From: Todiramphus chloris collaris
Lineage: Eukaryota; Chordata; Aves; Coraciiformes; Alcedinidae
Reading direction: 5' to 3'
DNA length: 64,000 bases
Assembly (NCBI GenBank): GCA_025345505.1
Contig: JANVCC010000018.1
Span: 57,495,341-57,559,340 of the forward strand
A program made the position numbers and the translations under genes. Below, one piece after another: positions 40,588 to 51,066 of the stretch. The notes under the pieces are model-generated. The model was given only the letters and a program-made list of their open reading frames with translations. It was not told the origin of the DNA and did not search any database. Position 1 is the stretch's first letter. Each line of letters begins with the position of its first letter.

Positions 40588-40603
40588 AAAAAAAAAAAAA
40601 AAA
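40588..40603. repeat. poly-A run, 16 nt
   Basis: Uninterrupted run of 16 A. Confidence 0.9.
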
Positions 40604-42386
40604 CCCAGAGAGATAGAATATAAAACCAAGACCAGAAAGACCATGGTTCACATTGCAAAGCAGACCTCATGTGGGATATAGAGAGAATGTGATCCTCTGG
40701 GAGCAAAAGGAGTTGGTGGTGGACAACACATGACACAAAAAGCAGTAAAGAAGGGACTTTTTGGAACTGGTGTTTGAAAACAAACATCCAAACCAAAAAC
40801 CTGGATTCAAAATGGATGAGATAAGTAGCAAGGGAAGTGAAAAACGATTGTGACAGAAGCAGAAAGGAAGGGACAGCCCTCTGTAATTGGATTATTCCTA
40901 CTGAGCAAAGCAGGAGAGAACTTCGGGAAATGAACAGAACTAGACAAAACAACACATTCAGACAGAAATAAACATCTCAACTAAAATAAATTAATGAGTT
41001 ATATTAGTAACCAACGCAGACAACAAAGAGACAAAGTTTGAACAACAAAAATCCCAAAATATTTCTTCCTTTGAAGCAAACTTGAGGCAGGTCAAAGGTG
41101 GCATATTTCCAACAGAGTGATAAAAAAAGATTCCAGAACTAACAAGGATCAAAATCAAATCATATCCTCAATCCCAAGGGATCCTCTAATCAAATCCTTT
41201 TCCTAGACAGTTCATCCACATGTTAAACAAGCAGAACAGAAGATGCAGATGCTTTGCTAGCTTGTGAGAGAAGACAGATCATATCATCACACAACTGCCA
41301 AGACTCCCCAAGTGCAAAATATGAGAACTGAAGAATTACAGGCCCCCTGCTTGGAGAAACTTATAAGAATGGTCCTCACATGGAGATAACATTAGAATTT
41401 CACATCATATACACTGTAGACACTAGAACTTAAATCATTGCAAAAAAAAAAAAAAAGTCCCCATAGACTAACAGGAATATCAAACTGCACTATTTTGGTT
41501 CTTAAGCTCAACATTCTTATACCACAAATAGGTCAAGGCTGGAAACGTATTCTGGGAGAGGTATGACCACAAGTTTGTCCTGTTCCTGAACTCTTCTACA
41601 AAGCTTCCACTGTTATCTGCCATCAGAGATGGGATACAAAGCTAAACAAAAATTCAGTTTGATCCTGTAAAGCTATTGTAATAAACCATTCTATGCTTTC
41701 AGAAAATAAATTTGTTTATTTGTTTTAAAAAAACTCACTCAATAGAATACGGTTCAAGACAGGCAAGTAAATAGATTATTTAACAACAATACTAATAATC
41801 CTGTAAGTAAAAAGAAACGTTATGTCCATCCAAAAATTCATAAGCTGCATCTATACCATGTATTAGAGTGACATGCTAAAAATACTCCGCTAGCTTTGAA
41901 TTGGAAGCAATAAAACTTCAACAGAGCACAGCAATGCTGTTTAGGAGCTAATCAGCCTAGGTGCAGCACTTTATTAGTGCTATTAACATGGCCATCCTGC
42001 TAACATCCAAGTCACCATACAAGACTTCCTCAAAATGTAACCTGTGCTATTCAGCGCCTGCTAATCTCTACTCTCTTCCCTCCCTTAAAAGTGAAGGAAA
42101 AGGCAATGAAGCTGACCTGATTATCAAAGTGCATGCAAACAGTTGTGCTCCACTGTGATCTTTCACAGTAACCTTGTTTCTAAAGGCAGGGATCCAATTC
42201 CCAGTTTAGTGAAGAACCACTTCCACCTCATTATAAAAACCAGTGCATATTTCCCTCAGTGCCAGCTAAACTCATCGACCAACGCATAGACTGAAGTGTC
42301 AAAATCAAGACCTAGAAGTAGAGCTCTACAGCAGACAACTCCTCTAAGAACTCTAACTCAAAAATACCAAAAAAAAAAAGTGGGGG

Positions 42387-42455
42387 GATGACACGGGGAC
42401 GGACGGACTGATGACGACAGCATGACACAGATGACAACAGGCCATGATGACACAC
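42387..42455. repeat. degenerate GATGAC array
   Basis: GATGAC occurs at 42387, 42410, 42430 and 42446, with a further ATGACAC at 42422, joined by GGAC/GACAG/CAACAG spacers. Several CpGs are present, unusual for this AT-rich intron. It resembles a small decayed minisatellite. Confidence 0.8.
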
Positions 42456-44081
42456 CGTGAAGAGCAATATTGAGTTTATGACCTCAAATGACTACTTAAA
42501 AGCACAAAAATACCAACTCTGTGCAAACAAGCGGGTGAGCATGGATAGCATGCAGATTTCCCCTCCTGTTCGTAAAGGCAATTGTGCAAGTTGCGCACAA
42601 ATCACAGCAGCTTTCATTACCAGTTCTGCAGTCCTACTACAGATTTATTTTTAATTTCAAAATAAACTGTGTTACACATGATCTCAACATTTTACTGAAT
42701 GACCGAGCAAGGGAAAAGAATGAACTTATTTGCAGTCTATAGAGAGATAATGTGAAGGCTATAATGTAAGTGAAAAATGGCCATGTTGCTAAGATAAGGC
42801 CCCAACCACCAATCTCATTGTCAAGCCTGGCCATCTGTCAGCAGAAACCTGATTTACTGCATATAATACTGCTATACTTGATTACTACTGTACTGCTATA
42901 TAAGGATCCTGGTTTTTTAAGCACACCAAAAGCTACTTTCTAGCAACACAGAAGGGTTAATAAAACATCTCAGAAGTCAAGCTTTATGAAACCAGGTTTC
43001 AGAACTTTAAATCAAATTTCTCCCAGTTTCAATGTCACTGATAGATTAAATTGTTTTATAAATAAAAATATTAAAAATAGTGAAAGAAAACCCTAAGAAA
43101 AAACAACAGAATGACAGTAAATTGCACTGGTTTCATCAAGTAAGATTGCTTGCACTGAGGCTTGTTTTTTTATGGAGGTGATTCAGATGGCAGTCAATTG
43201 CAAAGAACTTTAGAAAATGCTCTTTGAGAAACATTCCTATAATTCAAGAAAACCACTAATACAGAGGCCACTTTGCTTCATTTGATAACTAGTCCAGACA
43301 TCTGAACTGTTTGCAAGAGCACTAATGACCTGTAGAATCCTCAGACAGGGGCCTGTAAGCAGTACATAGAACAATGACAACACCTCATGGTGTAACAACT
43401 CAAATAATCCAACTCTTCCCCCTCCTACACGCCAGGACGAAAATGCCTGTATATGAGATTCATCCTTCACATCAAATACCCACTGAGCAAAACAGCTGCA
43501 GGTACTTTCTCAGGTTAATCAAACAAATCAAATAACAGCATCTAGTAATAACAAGACAATTTTTCTCTCTAAACAACAGCCCTACACTGCAGGTGGTTTT
43601 GTCCCATAGCAAGCAAACAGGAGAAAAACATGTCCTGAGCAGCTGCTCATTAGGTGAGTACCATTCTGCCTGCACAACAAATGAAGCAAATGTCACGTGG
43701 AAAAAACCACAGTTAACAGTCAAGTAATTAGACACAGTAACACAGGCATATCCAAAAGAGGAGGGAAGACAGGTACAAATTACAGCTGCACAGGCAATTT
43801 ATTTCTGGGAGTTTATAATTTTTGATGTTTCTGGACTTTAACCTTACCATTTCTTTTAATGAGGAGGCTTGTTTCCAGCTTATTTTTTTCCTATTATACA
43901 ATAACAGATAACTTTGAATGATCACCTCCTATTAAAAAAAAAGAAATCCCCATCTCCAAATAATTACTTAGTCTGAATGGAACACTTTAAGGACACTGGG
44001 AAAATATCATAACAGACCAAAAGAAACACAAACTGTATAGGACCTCACCATAAACATTATAAAGTGGCGAGAATTTATTGC

Positions 44082-44092
44082 AACCTTACCTG
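44082..44092 (-). other. PTPRK: 5' splice site of the PTPRK exon
   Basis: The minus strand reads CAG followed by GTAAGG, the exon ending at 44090 and the intron starting at 44089. This matches the vertebrate donor consensus at all positions but the last (GTAAGT is optimal). Confidence 0.9.
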
Positions 44093-44361
44093 ATACTCAT
44101 TGGGCCAGAAAGTGCTGACAGCCAGCTCTGCTCGAAGCCAGTCTTTGCCAGTGGAGCCAGTGACATTCCAGATGGGATTAGCCAGCGGCCCTTTGTTCAC
44201 TCTAACAAGGATGTTCAAAGTACCCGGGTTTGCTCCGTTCTTGCTGTACAGAAGGTAACTGAAATCGATGCAGTGAGTATCATTTTCTTTCATCGTTGGA
44301 AGCTGGAGTCGAGTCTTTTCTCCGGGGTCGTGGTCTGAAGAAATCACTATCATATATGAGC
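44090..44361 (-). CDS. PTPRK: PTPRK internal coding exon (MAM domain part; exon 3 in family numbering)
   Basis: Receptor-type tyrosine phosphatase kappa is a single-pass membrane adhesion receptor whose extracellular MAM, Ig and fibronectin III domains mediate homophilic cell contact and whose cytoplasmic part carries two phosphatase domains. Seen: an open frame flanked by AG (44363-44362) and GT (44089-44088). The exon starts with two bases of a split codon (phase 1), encodes 90 complete residues and ends in phase 0 at ...EYQ. Residues include [45 protein letters not shown] and [12 protein letters not shown], which are the MAM signature of type IIB receptor phosphatases. The SSDHDPGEK and [13 protein letters not shown] segments favour PTPRK over PTPRM, PTPRT or PTPRU. 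There are two N-glycosylation sequons (NDT at exon residue 26, NVT at 65) and one cysteine (residue 30). The length of 272 nt matches my recollection of this exon across the family. No stop or frameshift is present. The paralogue choice rests on memory of the family, not a search. Confidence 0.95.
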
Positions 44362-44400
44362 CTAAAGAAGGGAGGAGTGGGGATAAAAGAAAAAAAAACA
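44362..44400 (-). other. PTPRK: 3' splice site and polypyrimidine tract of the PTPRK exon
   Basis: Read on the minus strand, this is a long run of T and C (T8, then CTTTTATCCCCACTCCTCCC) ending in TTCTTTAG directly before the exon. It is a strong vertebrate acceptor. No AG occurs between the candidate branch point and the acceptor AG at 44363-44362, so acceptor choice is unambiguous. Confidence 0.9.
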
Positions 44401-44414
44401 ACAACAACAAAAAA

Positions 44415-44421
44415 GTTAGTA
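44415..44421 (-). other. PTPRK: candidate branch point, perfect TACTAAC
   Basis: The minus strand reads TACTAAC at 44421 to 44415, with the branch adenosine at 44416, 54 nt before the exon. Vertebrate branch points are normally degenerate, so an exact match to the U2-optimal sequence is notable. The distance is somewhat long, but the interval is AG-free and pyrimidine-rich, which fits. Branch usage is inferred, not observed. Confidence 0.6.
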
Positions 44422-47400
44422 AGGAAAAAAAAAATTAAGAAACTGATTGTTCACTGTGGAAGAGAATGGAATGCACAGGTTTTTGCATCCCAAATTCTCA
44501 AAATTCAAGTAGCAAGAAATCCAGCAAGCTATAAAATACCTAGAAACATCACTGAAGCAGTATCTACAAAAGAATCACATATCTCTGAGGACATGTCTAG
44601 ATACTTCCACCTATAAACTTTTCTCTCTCCTGTTTTAGGATCAGATAATTGGGAAGAGGATCACATACAGACTGAATAAAAATAATGAGAAGAGCAAAGG
44701 ATCATCATTATTCTGAGGTCACAGAGGCCAAAATTCTCTCAACTTCCTCCACAGGTTTCCAGAAAATGAAAAATACGGAACAATAAGGTCCACCCTCCTC
44801 AATGCAGCTTTATCACACCTTTTTCTACCAAAAAACACCAGAATTTTAGATACTTTAGCAATAGAAATAGCTCAGCTAGAACACCAAGCCACATTTGTCC
44901 TGAAAAGTTTGCTTCGCTGCTCCATTTGACTGTGGATTTTTTAGGGAATAACATAAGTTATAGCCAGAAGAAAGTCCATCTTATAAAAACTATTTTGCAA
45001 GCATAGAGAAGGCAGAACAAGCTGAGCCTGTCTACCTACAGAGACAGAAAGTGGAAATCAGATGTTAAACATACAGGACGCAATGCTGAAGCAGTTTGTC
45101 CTGCTGTTCTGCAGAATGAATGGTAGAGACAAGGCTACCATCTATCCTAGCCCTAGAGCAGTCCCATTGCTTCAAGAGAGACAAATCCATACCAGGTAGT
45201 ATCTAGTGAATAAACTCCACAGAACAAAGCTTCTGAGACGCAGTGTGTCAGGTACAACGAAGTGAGAAAACCCAACTTGGTATACAAGTTGAATCCTGGA
45301 TGCAGGAAAAGTTTCCTAACCTGAACTTACCTACCCTCCTGCTTAAAGATTGCAGAAGCTTAATATTGACCGAATTTCCTTATACTTTTAGTCCTAAAGA
45401 GCACCATAGTAAAGAGCCTTTCATCCTCAAGAAGGCTCAGATGAAATCCATCAAAACTACAGTTCAAAAACTAACCTAGATTTTTTTTTTAAATCATAGA
45501 TTTATGAGAGTTTGCCCAAACGACTAGTCTCACAGAAGTCCTCAGAGCATGTACATGAATGAGCATTTACGGGTAAAAAATCTTCTCTGAAGTATATATT
45601 TGTATAAATTATTATCATTCTGTACATCAAGTGTTGTCCTTTGATTTGTAGGCGACAAGGAACTATTGTGTTCAAATATGTCCTAAAAATTTGTATTAAC
45701 CATTGTGAAAATTGTTGACAAGCTGTTACTCCGTAGAAGACAAAAATCTTTGTATACGGATTAAGTCATCTGTGTGATATGCTAATTTTCTAGCCTGTAA
45801 AGCAATTCTGTGCTAAAAAATTTTTACAAAAGAGAAAGCAATCCTATAGAGCAAAAGCAGCTTTTAGTAAAGTACAGTGCTGAGATCTTTAATACTAATC
45901 TTTAAAAAAAAGTTTTAAAGAAAATTCTACTATAATGTAACATGAGCACCTAGTTCATATTTAGAATTATATGCAGAATCAGTTATTAGATTTATTTTTT
46001 ATTAGGTAACTTGGTAATAAAGTATCAGTTTCTGATCATCTTGTCAGCATTAATGCCCATTTATTAAGACAGAAAGGAATCATATTATACTATTCATGTT
46101 CGATGTTGTTAGAAGTCTTTAATGATTATGATCTAGAATCAATTGACAATCATGAGGCACTCAAATGTTTGGAAACCACATCCACTGGTGTGCAGTTTTT
46201 ATGCTCCTTGACTCTGGAATAAACTTAGTAATATGCTTGTTTGTAATCTCTGTCATAATAATGCATATGCTCTCACAAGGAGCTAATTATTCATAATTGA
46301 CACACTACAGAATAATATTTTCCAAGTTTTGTTAATAAACGCTACACATGTGGCAGGAGGAGTTTGTACATCAGCAATTTGTTGGTGTTTCTCTATGGAA
46401 GAGTTAGACAATTGAAAAGGATCAGGGAAAAAATGATGAAGACTGCTTTCCACACTGTTAGCACTGATCTTCCATAGCTGCGTACATTGCCTTTGTTACA
46501 TTTCTCTTGTAAATATTTTGAAGCAATAAATGAAAAAGCAATGGATTTTTTTTTTTTTTCCCTTCACAAAAGAAAACATTTAACATTTCTAAAGCTAAGA
46601 TTAGGAAGCAGATAAACTTTTTCAGGATGGAATGTGACAGGAGGCAGGGAGGATAGAGTAGAAAGGAAAAGAATATAAGAACTGACCCTGGTCAAACTTT
46701 TGAAATGTTGTTTCTTTCAACTTGTCTCAAGCTAAAACCATTGGGAGGAAAAGAAAAAAATAAAAAAAAGCACTATAACAAATCAACTAGAACTACTTCA
46801 AGATCTTGTTCCTATAGTAAGATAGTCTGCTTTAGTCTCTGGAAGCTCCAACATACATTTCCTGCATATCAAAACATTTTATAGTACCCTACATTCTCAA
46901 CCTCATTTTTCATCATTTAAAAATACTTTAAATTTGCATTCATCTATCTACATGCGTTAGTCCTACAGATTTTCATTAAAAGCTCCACACAGCATTCATA
47001 AACCATTTAATACAAAGCCAAAGCATCTGTTCAACATCTCACAAACTACTTCCCTTCACCCTTTCTTTTTACACTTAAGAGGCTGCTGTACACAACCTCA
47101 CTGCTTCCTCAGTCATTTACCTGCTCCAAGAAGACAAAGCCAAAGTAAACTGTAGATCATATTTATATCTCGGAGAAACACAGAAAATATTTTTCTATAG
47201 CTCTTATCAGAAAGTCATTCTTTATTTGCAAAGAAATAACATAGGACTGCAAGACTTGGGGTAGAGTGTGTTCCCACTTCAGTCAAAATTTAAAAGGCTT
47301 AAGCAAAGCTTAAGCCCTAGATACCCTCTCTGCACTTTCTAAAAGTTTTTTGGTTTTCTTTCACAAGTATTTCATTTATCACTGAAAAATGCATTTTGTA

Positions 47401-48563
47401 GTACTGTGCATGAAGCACAAGTTTCCATGTAATGCATGAAAATAAATAAGGGCACATAAGCACGAATAATAGAAATTACAGAAAGGATAGTGGTCAAAAC
47501 AAAATATAATTAGACATCCTATGAAGTCAGAGGTAGCATAGTATTGATAAGGTCAAGCTATAATGTTTTCAAATTTGAAAGGTATTGGCTGCTGCTAGAC
47601 TACTGTTATAAAGCAACATCTACTGGAAGAACTAGCACAGAGGGGATGCATCCCTATGAAAGTAAATATTCACAATACTAACACTAAATGCTACATACCA
47701 AAACAAATGTACATATTAAATATGAAGTAAAAGGATTAAATAAAACCAGTGCCAGACAATTTTTTTCTGTTTTGTTTGGTTTGGTTTTTTTAAATAATTA
47801 AATAGCTACAGAGAATGGGAACTGTGTTGATTTGAGATAGAAAGTAATATATAACACTACCCAAATAAATGTCAAAATATATGGGTATTAAAACTAAGAT
47901 TTTCAAAGATAGCATATGCTCCAGGTTACACACAGCTATTGGTACACAGAGGTTCCAGGTGGTCAGGCAAACATCTAACCTGTTCTTACGTACCGGTAAT
48001 GCAATGCCAAATTGACCACATAAATGGGCAGACAGCATTTATATTTATGTGCAAATGATGAAACACAGGCAGAAATGCACACACAGAGGAAATAAATCTG
48101 TAATACTGTATTATTACCAAGTCAAAAGTTTTCATTTAATAGAAGTATTTAATAAAGGGATGACAAAACAGCCCAGAGGCCATTTTGCAGAGCTAACCAA
48201 AAACATGGACTATTATGATTGGTGATACTGGCAAGGTACAAAATGAAGAGGTGGCATGCAAACCTCAGCAAACTTCTTTAAGCAACAGGGAACAATTACC
48301 CTGGCATTTAATGTTAACACAGAGAGAAATAACAAGAGGACTGGTGATCGCAAGCAAGCTGGTAAGATATTACTGGACTTGGCAGAAATGCAAAGTGTAA
48401 ATGAGGGAAATGCTCACAATCTTATTAAACACCAAGATTAACTAACTTAGGAGATCTTCAATGAGAGTTTAGGGCAAATGTTAGCACTAACTATTCACAA
48501 CAGTGCTCCAGGCCGGAGCAGGGAACAGGGTGAGGAAGAAGGAGCAGCACAGACCAAGTGCAA
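44422..48563. other. transposon-free intron right of the PTPRK exon
   Basis: No gene or recognised mobile element. The part at about 45480-46540 is smooth AT-rich sequence with many homeobox-type ATTA cores and no low-complexity tract until T14 at 46546-46559; see findings. Confidence 0.55.
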
Positions 48564-48794
48564 TGGATTGACCCCAGCCCCCCAGTCCCCATCACCCTGA
48601 GCTGGGATGTGGGGTGGAAATTAACTTCATCTTTCCCCAAGTTGAGTCTGTTTCACCCACAATCATAACTGGTTAAGAAGTGATCTCCTTGTCTTTGTCT
48701 CAACTGCCAAGCTTTTCCACCTTATTTTCTCCCCTTGTGCTATTGAGGAAGGAAGGGAAAGGACAGCGGTGTGAGGGTCTGCTCAAGGTCAACA
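48564..48794 (+). mobile_element. short solo LTR remnant of an avian ERV
   Basis: It begins TGGATTGACCCC and ends AAGGTCAACA, so it has TG...CA ends with an inner inverted TTGACC/GGTCAA pair. In between it follows avian LTR landmarks in order: AACTTCATCTTTCCCCAAGT, GAGTCTGTTTCACCC, an ACTGGTTAAGAAGTGATCTC box, GTCTTTGTCTCAACTGCC, TTATTTTCTCCCC and GGACAGCGG. About 230 bp is short for an LTR, so an internal deletion is likely. No target-site duplication is evident and no viral gene is present. Confidence 0.75.
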
Positions 48795-48820
48795 AAGAAT
48801 TACCAAAAAGGTAAAAAGTA

Positions 48821-48855
48821 GCAGTTAGATAGTGTTATCTAACTGCAGTTAGATA
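48821..48855. repeat. perfect 11-bp hairpin plus third copy of the same motif
   Basis: GCAGTTAGATA (48821-48831) pairs exactly with TATCTAACTGC (48836-48846) across a GTGT loop. The same GCAGTTAGATA recurs directly at 48845-48855, overlapping the right arm by two bases. It lies 27 bp after the LTR remnant. Confidence 0.9.
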
Positions 48856-50405
48856 CTGCATATAGTAAATTTTATATTAAATACCTATGGAGACAAGCCC
48901 TGTGATTTTTCCCATAATTATCAGCCCAACAAAACAAGCACAAGATCTAAAACACTAGAGACCACTTGCTTCCCTTGCAGACAATAAATAAATACATTTT
49001 AAAAATTAAAAAAAAATTTAAAAACACAACAAACAAACAGCCTGTGCTCTGTTTCCACTAGCATTTTACAAGAAAAAAAGTCAATGCGAGTTGTCTCATT
49101 AGAGCCCAAGATGGTTCAACAAAAAAACCAAACAACAAAAAAAAATTTAATTTGACCAATGAGGAAAGAGAAACTTAACATAAAAAAGTTAATTTTTTCT
49201 TCTTGCAAGACAGGAGGGATGAATATCATCTTTGGATGTTATTGTAAGAAATTAGAGGTGAAAAATATCCAAAGTCATCATTTACACCTGGACAAAGAGC
49301 CACGGCTCATAACTTGTCCTTTCACTGCCTCTTTTTCACCATGCCCAAGGTCGAAGTCTTTAGTTACTCTGGTAGTAGAACAGTTACAAAATGCATCACA
49401 ACTCAACAGTAACATTTATTTGACGTGTAGTTTGATATTGATATTGCTTCACCCACCTTTCAGCAATTCCCAAAAGAGTCTTCCCCATCCTTGCAACTTT
49501 ATAATCTTTAAAATTCATAAAGCTCACTTTCTTTCCCCACCCTTGAGTGTTCATTTTTCATACTTGTACATAGTTTCTATCTCTTCAAATCAAACTCCAC
49601 CTATTTTTGCTTTTCTACTCTGAAGTGTTTTCTATTTATTTGCCAGCTAATGGCTCCTGATATTAATCCTGATGTAAAATGTCAATCCAATTCTCTCCTG
49701 CACAGAATAGAAACATCACAGTATGAAACAGCTAAATGGCACTGCCTCCTAAACCGCTACGCAGCTCATGCCAAGAATTCAACTTTATCATCTGACTTTC
49801 AGGAATGTTTTGATGCCTATTCGGGACTTATGCATGAACTTGCTAAAAGGTATCTACATAGATATGGAATAAGAGACATCAGACTTTTCCATAGCTGTAG
49901 TATTAAATATATCTATATACTTCTCATAGTTTTCACCACTTCTCGTGTATTTTGATAAGAATTAAACTTGATGTCCTACCTCAATGGCAAGGACAGATAA
50001 CTTCACAATAAATGAATTCTTTTACTCAGTAGTTGTGAAAATCCTTTGTTTCTGTTCCCTACTAAAAAACAAGGTTTCTTATCATCTAGCAGTTAATTGC
50101 AGGTAAGAAATCATGCTAGGAGTTGATAAATAAATAAATAAATAAATAAAATCCTTTCATGAAATACACCAATGCAGCAGATCTGTTTCTCAGTCAAAAA
50201 AATTTCTCTCACTTCCTTGATCCCTGAAAAATGGGCTTTATTTGAAGTGTGAAACATGTAATTTTCAGCAGGCTGGTCTTCAACTCCTACAAATCTCTTT
50301 CCTTCAAACAAATACGTACCACCAAACCATCTCCATTTCAGGGGCACACTATTGTAACTACTCTGCCTGCAACTGTGCTCCCTCAGTTACTAGCACATGA
50401 TTACC
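48856..50405. other. unique intron sequence
   Basis: No gene is supported. The plus-strand frames at 49159-49623 (154 codons) and 49650-49955 (101 codons) are the longest non-repeat frames here, but neither shows a recognisable domain, and both end in hydrophobic chance-like text. An (ATAA)n microsatellite lies at 50126-50150. Confidence 0.5.
50126..50150. repeat. (ATAA)n microsatellite
   Basis: Six ATAA units, uninterrupted. Confidence 0.95.
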
Positions 50406-50788
50406 ATAGAATCATAGAACGGTTTGGGTTGGAAAGGACCATCAAGATCATCTAGTTGCAACCCCTGCCATCAGCAGGGACACCTTCCACTAGGCCAGGT
50501 TGCTCAAAGCCCCATCCAGACTCGCCTGGAAAGGTTCCAGGGAAGGGACATCCACAACTTCTCTGGCCAACCTGATCCAGTGTCTCACCACCATCACAGG
50601 GAAGAGCTTCTTCCTTATATATAATGTAAATATACCCTCTTTCAATTTAAAACCACTACTGCTCATCCTATCACTACACTCCATGATAACGAAGGTACAC
50701 CTCCCCAAGTTTCCTGTAGACCCCCTTTAAGTACTGGAAGGCTGCTATAGGAGTTCCCCAGAGCCTTCTCTTCCCTAGGCTAAACAGG
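50406..50788 (-). mobile_element. CR1 LINE 3' end, left arm of second head-to-head pair
   Basis: The left end is the classic reverse-complement CR1 terminus (ATAGAATCATAGAACGGTTT, GGTTGGAAAGGACCATCAAG). Minus-strand translation from 50708 gives CSDRMSSSGFKLKEGIFTLY, IRKKLFPVMVVRHWIRLARE and LDGALSNLA, the ORF2 C-terminus. It is truncated in the FSLEKRR-equivalent region at about 50788, where a plus-strand copy begins. Confidence 0.94.
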
Positions 50789-51066
50789 GAACTGCTCAGA
50801 AGAGTCCAGCACAGAGACACAAAGATGATTAAGAGAATAAAGCATCTCCCTTATGAGGAAAGGCTGAGGGAGCTGGGTCTCTTCAGCGTGGAGAAGAGGA
50901 GACTGACCTCAGTAATGTTTATAAATATATAAAGGGTGAGTGTCAGGAGGATGGAGCCAGGCTCTTCTCTGTTATGTCCAATGATTGGACAAGGGGCAAC
51001 AGGTTCAAGCTGGAGCATAAGAGGTTCCACAGAAACATAAGGAACTTTTTCTTGCAGGAAGGATAT
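50789..51066 (+). mobile_element. CR1 LINE fragment, right arm of second head-to-head pair
   Basis: Plus-strand text: GAGTCCAGCACAGAGACACA, then [13 protein letters not shown]-equivalent (CTTATGAGGAAAGGCTGAGG), a GGAGCCAGGCTCTTCTCTG box and AGGGGCAACAGGTTCAAGCT. It stops at about 51066 in the RNFFLQE-equivalent region, so it lacks the CR1 3' terminus. Loss of the 3' end is unusual for CR1 and implies later truncation or rearrangement. Confidence 0.9.

Larger units (their letters stand above)
29828..44081. other. transposon-poor intron left of the PTPRK exon
   Basis: No CR1 or LTR piece was recognised in this 14 kb. It holds a tandem duplication (30830-30881), A/C-rich tracts (32079-32125, 37008-37250), homopolymers, a degenerate GATGAC array (42387-42455) and a region resembling a conserved non-coding element (38940-39180). 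GC-richer islands without recognised content lie at about 32290-32940, 35085-35300 and 36600-36860. Confidence 0.55.
1..44089 (-). other. PTPRK: PTPRK intron downstream of the MAM exon (intron 3, incomplete)
   Basis: Inferred from the donor site at 44089. The next exon should encode the last part of the MAM domain (about 27 residues) followed by the Ig domain. I looked for the conserved IAIDDI-type motif on the minus strand and did not find it, so the intron appears to exceed 44 kb. Such length is in keeping with the very large 5' introns known for this gene in vertebrates. Its content is CR1 copies, an LTR piece, low-complexity tracts and unique AT-rich DNA, listed separately. Confidence 0.8.

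Noticed and set aside
40527-40955. 142-codon minus-strand frame rich in F, L and S
   Set aside because: Antisense of A-rich sequence; apparent membrane segments come from poly-T.
1-44089. Next PTPRK exon (end of the MAM domain) within the window
   Set aside because: No minus-strand match to the expected IAIDDI-type motif with flanking splice sites was found by eye; a spliced alignment would be decisive.
44296-44616. Plus-strand 106-codon frame over the PTPRK acceptor
   Set aside because: It is antisense to the exon and its A-rich lysine run comes from the reverse of the polypyrimidine tract.
48821-48855. Hairpin as a microRNA or a transcription terminator
   Set aside because: An 11-bp stem is too short for a pre-miRNA, and intrinsic bacterial-type terminators do not apply in this vertebrate context.
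49159-49623. 154-codon plus-strand frame as a gene
   Set aside because: No domain, chance-like hydrophobic and serine-rich text, no splice or promoter context; AT-rich DNA gives such frames.
49650-49955. 101-codon plus-strand frame with a soluble-looking N-terminal half
   Set aside because: Composition of the first 75 residues is protein-like, but no family is recognised and the end is low-complexity; left uncalled.
50406-51066. Head-to-head CR1 pair as a single twin-primed insertion
   Set aside because: The two arms overlap in element coordinates by about 250 bp and one lacks the 3' end, which a simple 5' inversion does not explain; kept as two elements.
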